Positions 12,821 through 22,544 of a stretch of DNA of 64,000 bases are shown piece after piece; position 1 is the first letter of the stretch; every line of letters starts with the position of its first letter. The notes under the pieces are model-generated. The model saw only the letters and a list, made by a program, of their open reading frames with translations, searched no databases and had not been told where the DNA came from. Both the position numbers and the translations under genes were made by a program. The stretch lies in the NCBI GenBank assembly GCA_965153455.1, contig OZ234494.1:16554001-16618000 (forward strand). Reading direction: 5' to 3'. The DNA is from Sphagnum compactum (taxonomy: Eukaryota; Bryophyta; Sphagnopsida; Sphagnales).

Positions 12821-13500
12821 ATGCTACAGGGGTCCCATCCAACACCTTGGAGAGACATTCGATTGGTTCACGTTGTAGATGGCGTTCATAATCTGGTCAC
12901 TAGTTCTAGCATGGCTAAACTAGTGGGCTCTCCTACCTCTGATTCTACATTCACATATCAAAAGGGAGCTAAGAACACCTCACTTGTGGATTTGTTACTT
13001 AGCAAAGGCGTTGTGGATAGCCATTCTCTCCACAAAGTCTCGCACTCATTTCCAAAGGTGGTGCCTAATGAGAGAACTTCCATCACCACTGGAGTTGCCA
13101 TTATCGACAATACCGACTCAGCAATCCAAGTGGGAGGACATACACCCGGAGTGGTACTTCTTGGTACAGGTGCCCAACCAGTGATTCTTGGATTTCAATT
13201 CGCCAAGAAGATGGGCATGTTCGACTCCAAACTACGGAAATCTATGTGGCAAATTTACACCGCTAGTGGGAGCGTAGAGGAGGTACTTGGGGAGAGTTCG
13301 GATTTGATTGCACTTAACTTCAATGAAGGTACAGATTAGGAGCTTTGCCTATAGGTCAGATGTTTAGTCACCAATGGCACCAGTTACGTTGTGCTCATTG
13401 GGCAAGAGGCTTTGTTTCCACTAGGTTTCACAATTGACAACTGGTTCAAACATGCGTACTACCGAGTGGATTAGGAGACTGATGGCCACCACCTGGCATA
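12821..13500 (+). pseudogene. retropepsin (aspartic protease) domain, active site lost
   Basis: The frame-2 segment reads VVLLGTGAQPVILG, which aligns with the retropepsin active-site signature (LLDTGAQ type). The catalytic Asp is Gly: codon GGT at 13163-13165, one transition from GAT. The downstream hydrophobic stretch ending in a VLIGQEAL-like block (about 13380-13420) fits the second conserved retropepsin motif. TAG stops occur at 13337, 13352 and 13472. The intact protein would have processed the polyprotein; this copy could not even if read through. Confidence 0.8.
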
Positions 13501-13737
13501 CATACCCCTTGATTTACATGGGAACCATAGTCCTATGGCCACCATTGTATGCTCAAGGAAGCACACACCATTTCCTACATCCAACAAACTAGCCATGAGT
13601 GGATAGAGGGAGATGAAGAGGAGATAGCTTACGCCCAAGCTACTGAAAGCTTGAAGGTGGTTCCTACGGACATCAACACGAACCAAAGGTTTTATAGAGG
13701 TTCAAAGCAGCCCACGAGCCTTTGGTCAAAGCTTTGT

Positions 13738-14770
13738 CTAGTTTTGAGAACATGGAGAGCCATGGCGAACCGATTAAGCCAGTACTTCGTCAGCTAATCA
13801 CCTAGACACCGCCTAAGGAGGGGATTACATTACGAGAGCTCTTTGGTGGTATTAGTACAGGTCTCGAAGCCCTACTACAGTCAGGGATGGTGGTCCAGAG
13901 GTAGTTCTACGTAGACATCGATCCTATTGCAAGGCTAATGGCGACATCAATAATGATGGAGCTCATAGCCAAATTTTCACAACAGTTTACAACCACCGCA
14001 TGGAAGGCCAGTTTCATTTTCTTGCCCTTTGACATACAACTAATTCAGAAGAAGCATATGGAATTACTTGGCCCCATGGACCTCATCATTTCAGGTTGGG
14101 AGTGTCAAGGATTTTTAGCGCCTAGATTTAGAAAAGGCTTGAGTGACAGAAGATCTGGTCTCTTCACGGACATGGTACGATTGATCACCTGGGCTCAATC
14201 CATTTCTCCTACGCTTGGTTATGTAATTGAGAACACCCCTTTTCATCTTGACCAAAAGGAAAAACATTACACACTGGTCAAACATTACCTTGGAGAGTCG
14301 TTCCTACTTGATGCAGCACAATGCAGTTCCTATGCGCACCGGCTGTGCAACTGGTGGACTAACCTTGCACCATCTCAGTTCTGCAGTTGGCTTTAAGATA
14401 CACCATTAGAGACCCCAACCTGCAGGTTTCTCACATATTGGATGATCAAAGCTCCTGCCAACTAGTTACAAGGCAAGAGAAACCTCCTTGGTGTCTTGAG
14501 AACACAATAGGAAAACCAAGAGGTGTTTGGCCCACCTTTGTTTCCTTCCTAGGAACACACGCCTTTCAGGGAGATGGACCAGGCCTGGTGTATCATCATG
14601 CTTCAGCCACTTGGGATGAACCAAACCCAAAAGAAAGAGAAAGGGCTATGGGGTTCCAAACTGGCATTACTAGTCACTCCAAGGTGACTATATTGGAGTG
14701 TAACGCTCTACTAGGGAGAGGCATGGACCTGAACTCCCTTACATGGTTGTTGGTAACCTATGTACTTTTT
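13738..14770 (+). pseudogene. C5-cytosine DNA methyltransferase domain inside gag-pol (broken)
   Basis: Motifs run in canonical order. Motif I is LFGGISTGLEALL (13839 on; SAM-binding loop). Motif II is FYVDIDPIA (13905-13931). Motif IV is ISGWECQGF with the catalytic Cys codon TGT at 14103-14105, followed by KGLSDRRSGLF, which closely resembles the segment after the PCQ loop in bacterial and eukaryotic C5 methyltransferases. Motif VI is VIENTP (near 14223-14240). Motif VIII is LLDAAQCSSYAHRLCNWW (near 14305-14361). A target-recognition-like region follows, then PKERERAMGF (about 14617) and NALLGRGMDLNSLTWLL (about 14702-14752) as motifs IX/X. The whole is about 310 residues, the size of a free catalytic domain. 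It reads in frame 3 with TAGs at 13803 and 13902, then shifts to frame 2 near 14390. Catalytic Cys and Glu are kept, but Pro of the PC dipeptide is Glu. The motif IV and VIII style recalls DNMT3/DRM or bacterial enzymes; the subfamily needs a tree. Confidence 0.85.
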
Positions 14771-16012
14771 CAGATGTACACAACACCAGCACTAATTCAA
14801 TCAACTTATAGTTCTAGCGATGCGACTACATGGCACCCTGACCAAGTACACTTGCCTATCTTCAACACTCTACATTTCACTCTAATGTTGGGGGGGGAGG
14901 AGGTACCATGTAATTTGACTCAAGTTGTTTTTGATACACTTGGAGGTACATCAGCTTCTGGAGAAACGATTACAACCTTTTACGAATCTACGCAGTTGGA
15001 TAGTGGAGAACCCAATACACCAGGTTCTTCAAACACACTTTTCAACTCCATTCCATGTGTTTCCAACTACCTTTTCGTTGTGGGGAACCAGCTCACCAAG
15101 AAGGAGAGAGATTAGGTCACAGACTTGCTAATTAAGTATGAGAATGTGTTCGCATTCTCAATGAAAGACTTAGGTAGGTGTAAGACCATGCAGTTCTCTA
15201 TAGACCTTACAGATGAGACACCTATCTGTCGGAGGAGGCATAGGTTGAGCAAACATGAATGGGAATTGGTAGATGAAAGATGCAAAGAGCTCCATGAGGC
15301 TGGTCTCATTCAGCCATCAAGTTCTGATTTCACAACCGCTACAATAATGCCAACAAAAAAGGATTCAATTGGATTATGGAATGAGAAAAGGATGTGCGGG
15401 GATTATAGGCCTTTGAACCTGGTTACACTTCAGGATAGGTACCCCATGCCCATCCCTGAAGAACTGTTTGATAACATTGGAGACTCAAACATCTTCACAA
15501 TTGTGGATCTGAGGCAGGGCTTCAACCAGATTGTGCTCGCTGTGAAGGATCGCAAGAAAACGACATTCCATGGAAGCAACAAGTTGTGGGAATGGCTTGT
15601 GATGATTGAAGAATGCACTTGTCTTCTTTCAACAAGTCATGGACTAGGTTCTCAAAGGGGCAAATTTCTTGAAGTCTACATATATGACGTCCCAGTGCAT
15701 AGCAAGGGACTCCTGCAACACTTGGGTCATCTTGAAGAGTTATTCAAGAGGCTCCACGAGGTCAATATGAAGGTCCATCCTAAAAAGTGTGATTTTGCTT
15801 TCACCTCAATAGTCTACCTTGGCCACAAAATTTTGCCAAATGGTATTATGGCTCATTGGGCCAAAGTAGTAGCCATTTTGGAGATGCCCAATCCTACTGA
15901 TGTTCACACTTTGAGGAGTTTCATTGGAGTATGTAATTACTACAAGATTTATGTCCAAGACTTCAGTACTATTGCTCATCCTCTCTATGCATTGTTAAAG
16001 AAGGATGTTACT
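14771..16012 (+). pseudogene. Ty3/gypsy reverse transcriptase, truncated and inactivated
   Basis: A linker (14771-15110) leads to an RT N-terminus with typical Ty3/gypsy blocks: RMCGDYRPLNLVTLQDRYPM, IFTIVDLRQGFNQI (motif A Asp present), then YIYDVPVHSKG where the YxDD box should be, with the first Asp replaced by Tyr. GHKILPNGI and LRSFIGVCNYYKIYVQDFS represent the palm end and thumb. A TAG at 15113 interrupts the linker. A small deletion right after the ATG near 15602 removes the start of the PFGL-type motif; the remaining LKNAL...FFQQVMD residues sit in another frame with a TAG at 15645. Homology ends at LLKKDVTF (about 16012), before RNase H. Confidence 0.88.
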
Positions 16013-16545
16013 TTTTACTTCATTTTATTGTTTTTTTGAAATCTAGAGTTCAAGCAGGAATTGTTTTTCTTTCAAAACTCTGTCATGCAACCACAATGGA
16101 AAGCTTTCAAAGGAAGAAGCATTGCGATTTGTAAATTCTCTTGGTATTTTCTTTCTTTGGAAGTAATATTTCTTCTTTGGTCAACTTTGCAATTCAATCT
16201 AAGTAGTATGATAATTCCCAACTATTTTGGTGAATTGTGTGATTTAAATTTTTTTTGGTTATAATTAGTTTGATTTTGGGGTCAACTTTGTGATTTTTCA
16301 GAATTGTTAATGAATCACAGGAAGGTTCAGCCAAATATTGCTAATAATGATATAATTTTGTTTACACCTTTTTTTATTTCAAGGTTTTTCAGAATAGAGT
16401 TTCTTTGTATATTCTTTTACTGATTTTGACACTTTTAAATTTAAATAATTGCTAATAATAATAATAATAATGCTGAAAAGATTAAGTAGCTGAAAAGAAA
16501 AAAGAAAAACTAAAAGAAAAAAAATTATCATTATATAAAAAATAT

Positions 16546-16789
16546 GAAAAAGATAAAGAATGTGTTTAAAAGAAAAAAAGAAAAAAAGCATTTCTTGAAA
16601 TCTGGAAGGTCTTGCCCAGGCTGTAGCAGGACTTCCGAATTCTCAGAAGTCCTGGTACAGCCTGGGCGAAAAAGATAAAGAATGTGTTTAAAAGAAAAAA
16701 AGAAAAAAAGCATTTCTTGAAATCTGGAAGGTCTTGCCCAGGCTGTAGCAGGACTTCCGAATTCTCAGAAGTCCTGGTACAGCCTGGGC
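16546..16789. repeat. perfect 122-bp tandem duplication
   Basis: Bases 16546-16667 and 16668-16789 read as identical over the full 122-bp unit, including A-rich runs, so the duplication is recent. The breakpoint lies inside the right arm of the foldback (16710-16815), leaving the first copy with only the inner half of its right arm. Confidence 0.93.
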
Positions 16790-16815
16790 GGGACCTTCTG
16801 GATTTCAAAAAATGC
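16710..16815. repeat. foldback hairpin with arms of about 48 bp
   Basis: The left arm starts GCATTTCTTGAAATC and the right arm ends GATTTCAAAAAATGC. The arms pair for about 48 bp with roughly six mismatches around the 10-base loop CGAATTCTCA. The inner 20 bp (CCAGGCTGTAGCAGGACTTC and its partner) have one mismatch. The RNA would form a long stem of MIR-like or foldback-MITE type; no TSD or terminal motif decides between them. Confidence 0.8.
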
Positions 16816-18362
16816 AAGTAATTAAAAAAGTGTAAAGTTATGCCGGGTAAGGGGACCAAAAGAACAAAGAAAAAAATCTGGCTGAACTTTAGGCTTTGGA
16901 TCATTAGCACTAGTGTTGCCTTGGTTCATTAGCACTAGTGTGGACTGTGCTGTTGGCCCAAGTCTGAACTCCTTGCTCAACCAAAGCCATTTGAATTTGA
17001 ATTTGGAATTTTTATTACATTTCCAATGACATAAAGGATTTTGAGGGTTGATTCTGCACCCATTTCAGGCTTCTTAGATTGCAGAAGATGGCCTTTTCGA
17101 AAACAAACTGCCGATTTTGAAGGAAGTGCTGGTTTTGAGGAAATCAGAGCCCTATTTTTAGCGAAATATGCACTCAGAAATCCATTTATGCCAGAGAAAC
17201 TTAGGGCACATTCTGCACTCAGGTGTTGCCCTAAAAACTTACTAGGATGCAAAATGTGTCATAGGGGGCACTTTCTCTAGTATAAAGTTTATCCAAAATT
17301 CAATATCTCCTGCACCATACTTAGGTCGAAAAATTACAAAATCAGCTCCATAAAATCCTCCTCATTGAGAACTTTCCAATAATATCATACGTGTGCGCCA
17401 ATTTCCTTAAATTTGTAAAACTCTGTTTAGATTGAATTTTCAAATGATAAAACTGTTCAATACACAATCATTTTGATGCAGCCAGGAAATAGAGCTACAA
17501 GTATTTTCATGGACTACAATTCCATTGCATCTGCAATGGATGGCACCTCATTTATCCTTCATTGGTTGTCCCCCTTCCGGATGCTTAGTAATCCAAGAGG
17601 GCCCTGAGACATTCATGAATCGGTTTATAAGGTTTAAACAGTTAGATTTGTGAGGATTCTGCATTGGGTTCTCTATGATTATCTCATCACTTTTGGAAGA
17701 TTATCGTCAATTTTCTGGCTTCCCAACAGAGACAGAGACATGCTGGGTTCCTAGCAGGCCAGCCAGTGATCTTTTGCTGGCGAATTTTTGCCAAATTTCA
17801 ACTTGACAAATATAACTTTGACATACAAAATGGATTTTTGGTGGGAAAAACGGCCAAGATTAGCAAGATTCTATGGTGGTAAGAATCTTGACATATCTGT
17901 TCACAAGATCTGTGTTTAGTTGATCATAGAGGACTTCTATCCCCCCCTTATTTTTATTTTACACCCTTAAAAAGAAAAGCAAACATTTTCAGTTACACTC
18001 AGCAACTTCCAGAAAAACCTCAAAACTTCCCTAAAAGGAAGTGTTTTAAGATTCTGCATTCTACAATTTCATTTCCTTAAACAACTGCAAATTGATCTGT
18101 TATCAAATGTGTTGATTTCTCCAGTTTGCATAACTTTGCTTGCTAATGTTTTCAACGAACTTTGATCAACAGTCAGTACTGTTTGAAGATAAGTTTTCAA
18201 CTTGGGCTTGTATGTACTGGAAAAGTGTGCCTCGTATTTACAAACAGAGAGAGAGAAAGAGAGAGACCTCTCATTTCAAAATTCATGCAAAGTCAAGATC
18301 ATCATCTACTGAAAGGGTTGGAAGCATAAGGCTTGAGCATTTCATGTTCTGGTTTTTCCCAA

Positions 18363-19958
18363 TCAGGCATGCGATTTGCGCAGCAATCCATGGAGATAGC
18401 CACCTGTCATTATGAGAGAGAAAAGCGAGACTACACCTGCAGGAAACACCTTCCCTGAGTTCTTGAAGCGTGAGCCCATCACAATCAAAAGCATACTTGA
18501 GATTCCTGCAACATTGACAACCATCAAAACAGGTTTCAAGGACTAAAACCACACTCTCTCTCCTTCAAGGACATGCTCCTTAGTAATTGCAGAGCTTCCA
18601 TCAATCTGAACTGTGGCATTATATCTCTGCACAAATCAACTACTCTATGGGCGGTGTCAGCCATTATAATGTGCAGCCACATCCTTCATTTCTTGTACTC
18701 CATAAACAGAAGAGAATGTCACTATAACAGCAGACAGACACCAAGAATTGTTGTCAATGTCAATACAACAGCAGATGGACACCAAGGATTGCATGACACA
18801 AGGAGATGGCATAAGTCTTTGTCATGCAAATGCTGGTGCTGGGAGATCATTAGTAACCCTAAGGTGAGAAGGTGGACAATCTTACCTAGACCAATGGCGG
18901 AGGCCAGGAAAGGGTTATGTGGTAAGGTCAAGTACACGTAGTACAGAACCAGTGCTGAACCTCCACCTGCCAGAAGAGACTTGTTGCTCCCTGTCTTGAA
19001 AAATCCAATAACTCCGCCAACTGCAAAATTTGTTCTTCCAAAAGCATGCACGTGAACAAATAGTAATACATTGAATGCCTTTCAAGCTCAGGTATAGTGA
19101 GCTCTCCATGCAAGATAAAACCACTGTCCAAAACTTCAAATCATGTGTTCCACTCATTTTACATGTAAGTCCCCAGCAGCAGCAGCAGTATCATGAACAC
19201 ATGACACACACAATCTCTTCTCCCAGGCGTACATCCTAGTCCATCAAAAGGTAGCACTTGCTGCATGGATAGAGACACTTCTGAACCATACGAAAACCCT
19301 AACCTTAAAAAGAAAAGAAAACATCCAATGTCAAACTCGCAGGGGAGAACTAGGGACACGAGCATGAATATCACTCACCACCAACAAGTGCCGCATACGT
19401 CAGAGTCAGTTTCTGCGACAAAGACATCTTCTTCTTGCTGAAGTCGCTTCCTTCCTCTCCCTGACCCCCTTTCCCACTTCCTCCTCCACCACTGCCACCA
19501 CTACCGCCGTCCCCGTTCTCCTGGCCACCTCCTGAGCCTCCCTCCAACACTAGGTCCTGTTGTCCTTCTGTCCCTTGCACTCCAGGCCCGTAAGCAGATG
19601 GCGCTCTGTAATCGCCGGGCGTCTTGTAATTCACAGGGGCAGAATAATTCGAGGGCGTCCCATACTTCCAAAAGCTCCTCGCGGCCGTGGAAAGCTCAAC
19701 TGGCTCGCTCCCCGGAACCGGAGCCGAGGGGGGTTTCAACGCGTCGGAAGAACCTCCTGGGCTATGATAGGGTTTCGGAGCACCATAATCCGGGAGACCG
19801 TAGCCAACAGATCTAATCACTTTGGAGAATAGCAGCCGCCTCCTTCTGTTACTGGAACTCGGGCTCCGAGCAATTGTGATGCGACGGAATGGAGAAGAAG
19901 CAACGGAGGAGGCAGAAAGCGGAGAGAAGCGAAGCAAGGAGACAGAAGAAGAGGCCAT
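18363..19958 (-). CDS. FAX: FAX-like TMEM14-family plastid membrane protein
   Basis: Three exons, read from high to low coordinates: 19379-19958, 18886-19020 and 18363-18505, with canonical GT-AG introns, give 858 bp and 285 aa. Residues 1 to about 50 are Ser/Arg-rich and almost free of acidic residues, like a chloroplast transit peptide. Residues about 52-124 carry eight Tyr-x-x-Pro units. Residues 140-170 are Gly-rich and partly acidic. Residues about 183-285 form the four-helix TMEM14 domain (KLTLTYAALVGVGGVIGFF, KSLLAGGGSALVLYYVY, MGSRFKNSGKVFPAGVVS, MTGGYLHGLLR). Plant FAX proteins export fatty acids across the plastid inner envelope, and FAX1-type members have a similar Gly-rich N-terminal stretch. 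The exact FAX number is not resolved. The gene appears intact. Confidence 0.9.
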
Positions 19959-20957
19959 CGCTGCTGCTGCAACACAGATCCGTCCCCGCCTCCGCCCACT
20001 AGGGGTCTGGCGCTTGCCCTAATCCACCTCATTAATCTCCGTTTCCGTCTAATTCCCCACTTAAATTAGCTCTAGTTCCCACTTAAGCGAATTGTAATCC
20101 CCACTTTAAATTTAACTCTCTAATCCCGTGTACAAGAAATCAGGTTACCAACCTGTTCTCTATCTATCTGGAAATAACCGGATACGGTACGTACGTGACA
20201 TCTGGACATCCCCACTTTCATTATTCTCTACTCCAATGTGCATATCAGGTTAGTGTCAGGGTCTTTACCTGGACATATCCGGATATGTTATCAGTCCGCA
20301 CCCTTTTTATGTTAGCGGATGAAATCGTGATGAATTTATTTATGGCGAGGAGGACAAGGAACTCGTAGCCCAAATAATTGGGAATTCTTTTGAAAGATGT
20401 TTTGTTTGTAGTGTAAATTAGACTAATTTTCGTATTTTTGGGGAACAATTCAACAATTTTTTAATGTCACAAAAGTGGAAAAAAAAAATCCTGATTTAGG
20501 CTACATCATATCAACCCAGTGTTCTTTTCCAACTTTGTGATGAAACCTCTAGGTGGCGATCATCCATTAGCTGATTGGCTATTCAGAGGAATTTAAAAAC
20601 AAATATCCTTGTATTATTTTGGCTACCTACTTTAGGCATGTATAGCAATTATTTAGCGTCTCGCCATAAACAGGACTTAGTCAAATTTGGTTGCACATTA
20701 GAGAGGAAAGTAGAAAAGTTTGGGAATTACGCTATATTTTGGCCACAAGTTCGAACCTATTGTCTAAATATGGCAAATTTAATTTATTTTTGAGCCATTT
20801 TTTACCCCCCAAAAAAAGGCTTTGTATTCGTCCCACCGGCATTTAAAAAAAATTCCCCAGGATGTGATAATTTGCCCAAAACACACGAACACTGGTTATG
20901 ATCCAACCAAACACTACAATTTATGGAAACTCATAAAAACCTAAACCAAAATAGATC
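19959..20957. other. 5' flank of the FAX-like gene
   Basis: The GC-rich part next to the FAX start (to about 20030) should be its 5' UTR and promoter. The remainder is AT-rich intergenic DNA with no supported gene. Confidence 0.5.
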
Positions 20958-21029
20958 TGTGGCTGCTGGGATTCGAGCCCAGGTCTCCACGGCCACAACG
21001 TGGAATTCTCACCACTAAACTACAGCCAC
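20958..21029 (-). tRNA. trnH-GUG: tRNA-His (anticodon GTG)
   Basis: On the minus strand the sequence begins GTGGCTG and ends CAGCCAC plus discriminator A, giving a perfect 7-bp acceptor stem. The anticodon arm is CCACG-TTGTGGC-CGTGG with anticodon GTG. The T arm is CTGGG-CTCGAAT-CCCAG. The D arm contains AGTGGTGAG, matching the A box, and there is no intron. It closely resembles plant cytosolic tRNA-His; the extra 5' G would be added after transcription. T-runs at 20946-20949 and 20935-20939 can serve as the Pol III terminator. Confidence 0.95.
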
Positions 21030-22544
21030 ATTCATGAACGATTTATATAATAGAATATTTATACTGTTTCTTATGTGCTGGAGAAAGAGAGCACAAACCT
21101 TGCAAATGTGTGTATGTGTGACACAAAAAACTAGGTGCAAGACTGGCACATCACTCTTCTGTAAGTCTCTTGCATCCAGTTCAGTGATCACATGTTTCAA
21201 CACAACAATTGGAGAGTTTGTATCTTAAAATAGCCTTCACCCAAATCTAATGACGGGTCTGCCATGTTGGCTTTTTTGATCATTTGATCATCTGACTACC
21301 CCAGAATCCTAGATGCACTTCTCAACACAAACCTGCTTAGAATTTGCCCACAGTTGCACTTACAACCAAAGTCTGACTTGTTTCCTAGTTTGCCAGTGTT
21401 GTCTACTAATTATTTCACCATGAATATATACATATATATGTCCACTTACATTCCGTGAGCAATATTGGCCTTGTTCTTGAATGGCCAGATGATCAGATGT
21501 AATAAGTGGGGTGCCCTTTCAGAAACCTGCAAGAATCAGAAATTAACAGATTTCTGTAACAGTCAATTTTCTTAAAAGAGTCTTAGCCATATTTGAGCAA
21601 TCATAAATCTTCTAGTGTCCCTTGCATTCAGCTAGGAAGAAGAATCAAGTTACATTGCTCACAAATTCAAGAAAAAATCTGCAACACAGAAAACAGGGAA
21701 AGCAGAAGGTCCAGACATTGCACAACTTGTTGCTCATGTTGTTGTACAAATTTTAATGCTTCCACGATCAGTGTTCGTTGAGTGAAAATAATGTAAGCTA
21801 ATACATGATCTGCAGAGCAAGGCAACAAAACAACAATGGGGTTATATTCTCTCCAACATTGCATACATGATCTCTAGAGTAATACCCATATTATTGTATC
21901 CTAGACACCTCTCATACATCTGACTTGAGAAACAAGCACAATGCATGATGTCTTCCATCTGAGAGTGCAGAAATTTCTCACATTAAATTCACTTGGTCAT
22001 GATGATTCCACACAAGAAATGTTAAAAAAAACCCTTGAAGCTATTACACTGCTGAGTCCTTAAATCACTCCTCCCCCAAAAACAATTAAAAATAGATGAG
22101 TTCTACTGTTCAAATCGGTTCCAACAATTCCAGTCTCTTTGCAGAAATTGATGAACTGTTTTTGTGGGTGGGTGAACAAACTTGCAACGTGGGTTGAGCT
22201 CATTTTAATACTGATATAAGCTGTGAAAGTGGACATGATCGAAACTGAACATGACAACTCAAAGAAACTCACTGTAATCCACCACCCATGCTCTTGCTCT
22301 AGATCTACTCTAGTTCTTCTGAGAGAGAGAGAGACACACACACACACACTCTCACTCACACATATACACAGATTAGAGATACATTGTGCATGTACAGAGA
22401 CTGTATGGGGAAATTTGAGCACGCAGTCTTAGTGATTGCCAAGGGGTGAGAGTGCTGGTCATGATTCCACACTGTAACGAATTATAGGTGAATAGGGAGG
22501 TGTGAAATTGTAGTACCTGAAGCTGCCTGGGACGTAAGGAAATC
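21030..22544. other. intergenic DNA between tRNA-His and the methyltransferase gene
   Basis: No supported gene. GA and CA microsatellites occur at 22320-22350, about 200 bp before the methyltransferase ATG, probably in its promoter or 5' UTR. Confidence 0.5.

Larger units (their letters stand above)
9360..16012 (+). mobile_element. decayed, 3'-truncated Ty3/gypsy retrotransposon with an internal DNA cytosine methyltransferase
   Basis: From 5' to 3' the remains are: an LTR-like leader with a TATA box (9552), a possible initiator-Met primer-binding site (10743), gag with a CCHC zinc knuckle, a retropepsin, a C5-cytosine DNA methyltransferase domain, and a Ty3/gypsy reverse transcriptase. Homology stops near 16012, early in the RT-RNase H connection. 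RNase H, integrase and the 3' LTR are not found, so LTR borders cannot be set by comparison and the 5' limit is approximate. Most coding segments share frame 2, with shifts to frame 1 (about 12290-12820 and near 13549) and frame 3 (about 13738-14390). The ancestor most likely had one gag-pol ORF starting at 10820. At least 15 in-frame stops and several frameshifts make this copy dead. Confidence 0.88.
16013..18362. other. intergenic DNA after the retrotransposon break
   Basis: AT-rich at first, then mixed; no gene recognised. ATTAGCACTAGTG occurs twice at 16901-16942. The part from about 16905 shares words such as GTTGGCCCAAGT with 51617-51630, which hints at a dispersed repeat. The 122-bp tandem duplication and foldback at 16546-16815 lie within it. 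Confidence 0.5.

Noticed and set aside
10820-15660. Stop-codon reassignment or programmed TAG readthrough in the retroelement
   Set aside because: TAA and TGA stops, frameshifts and lost catalytic residues accompany the TAGs, so decay explains them better.
16379-16910. Phe-rich minus ORFs over the 122-bp repeat
   Set aside because: They are translations of A-rich repeats duplicated by the tandem repeat; no domain.
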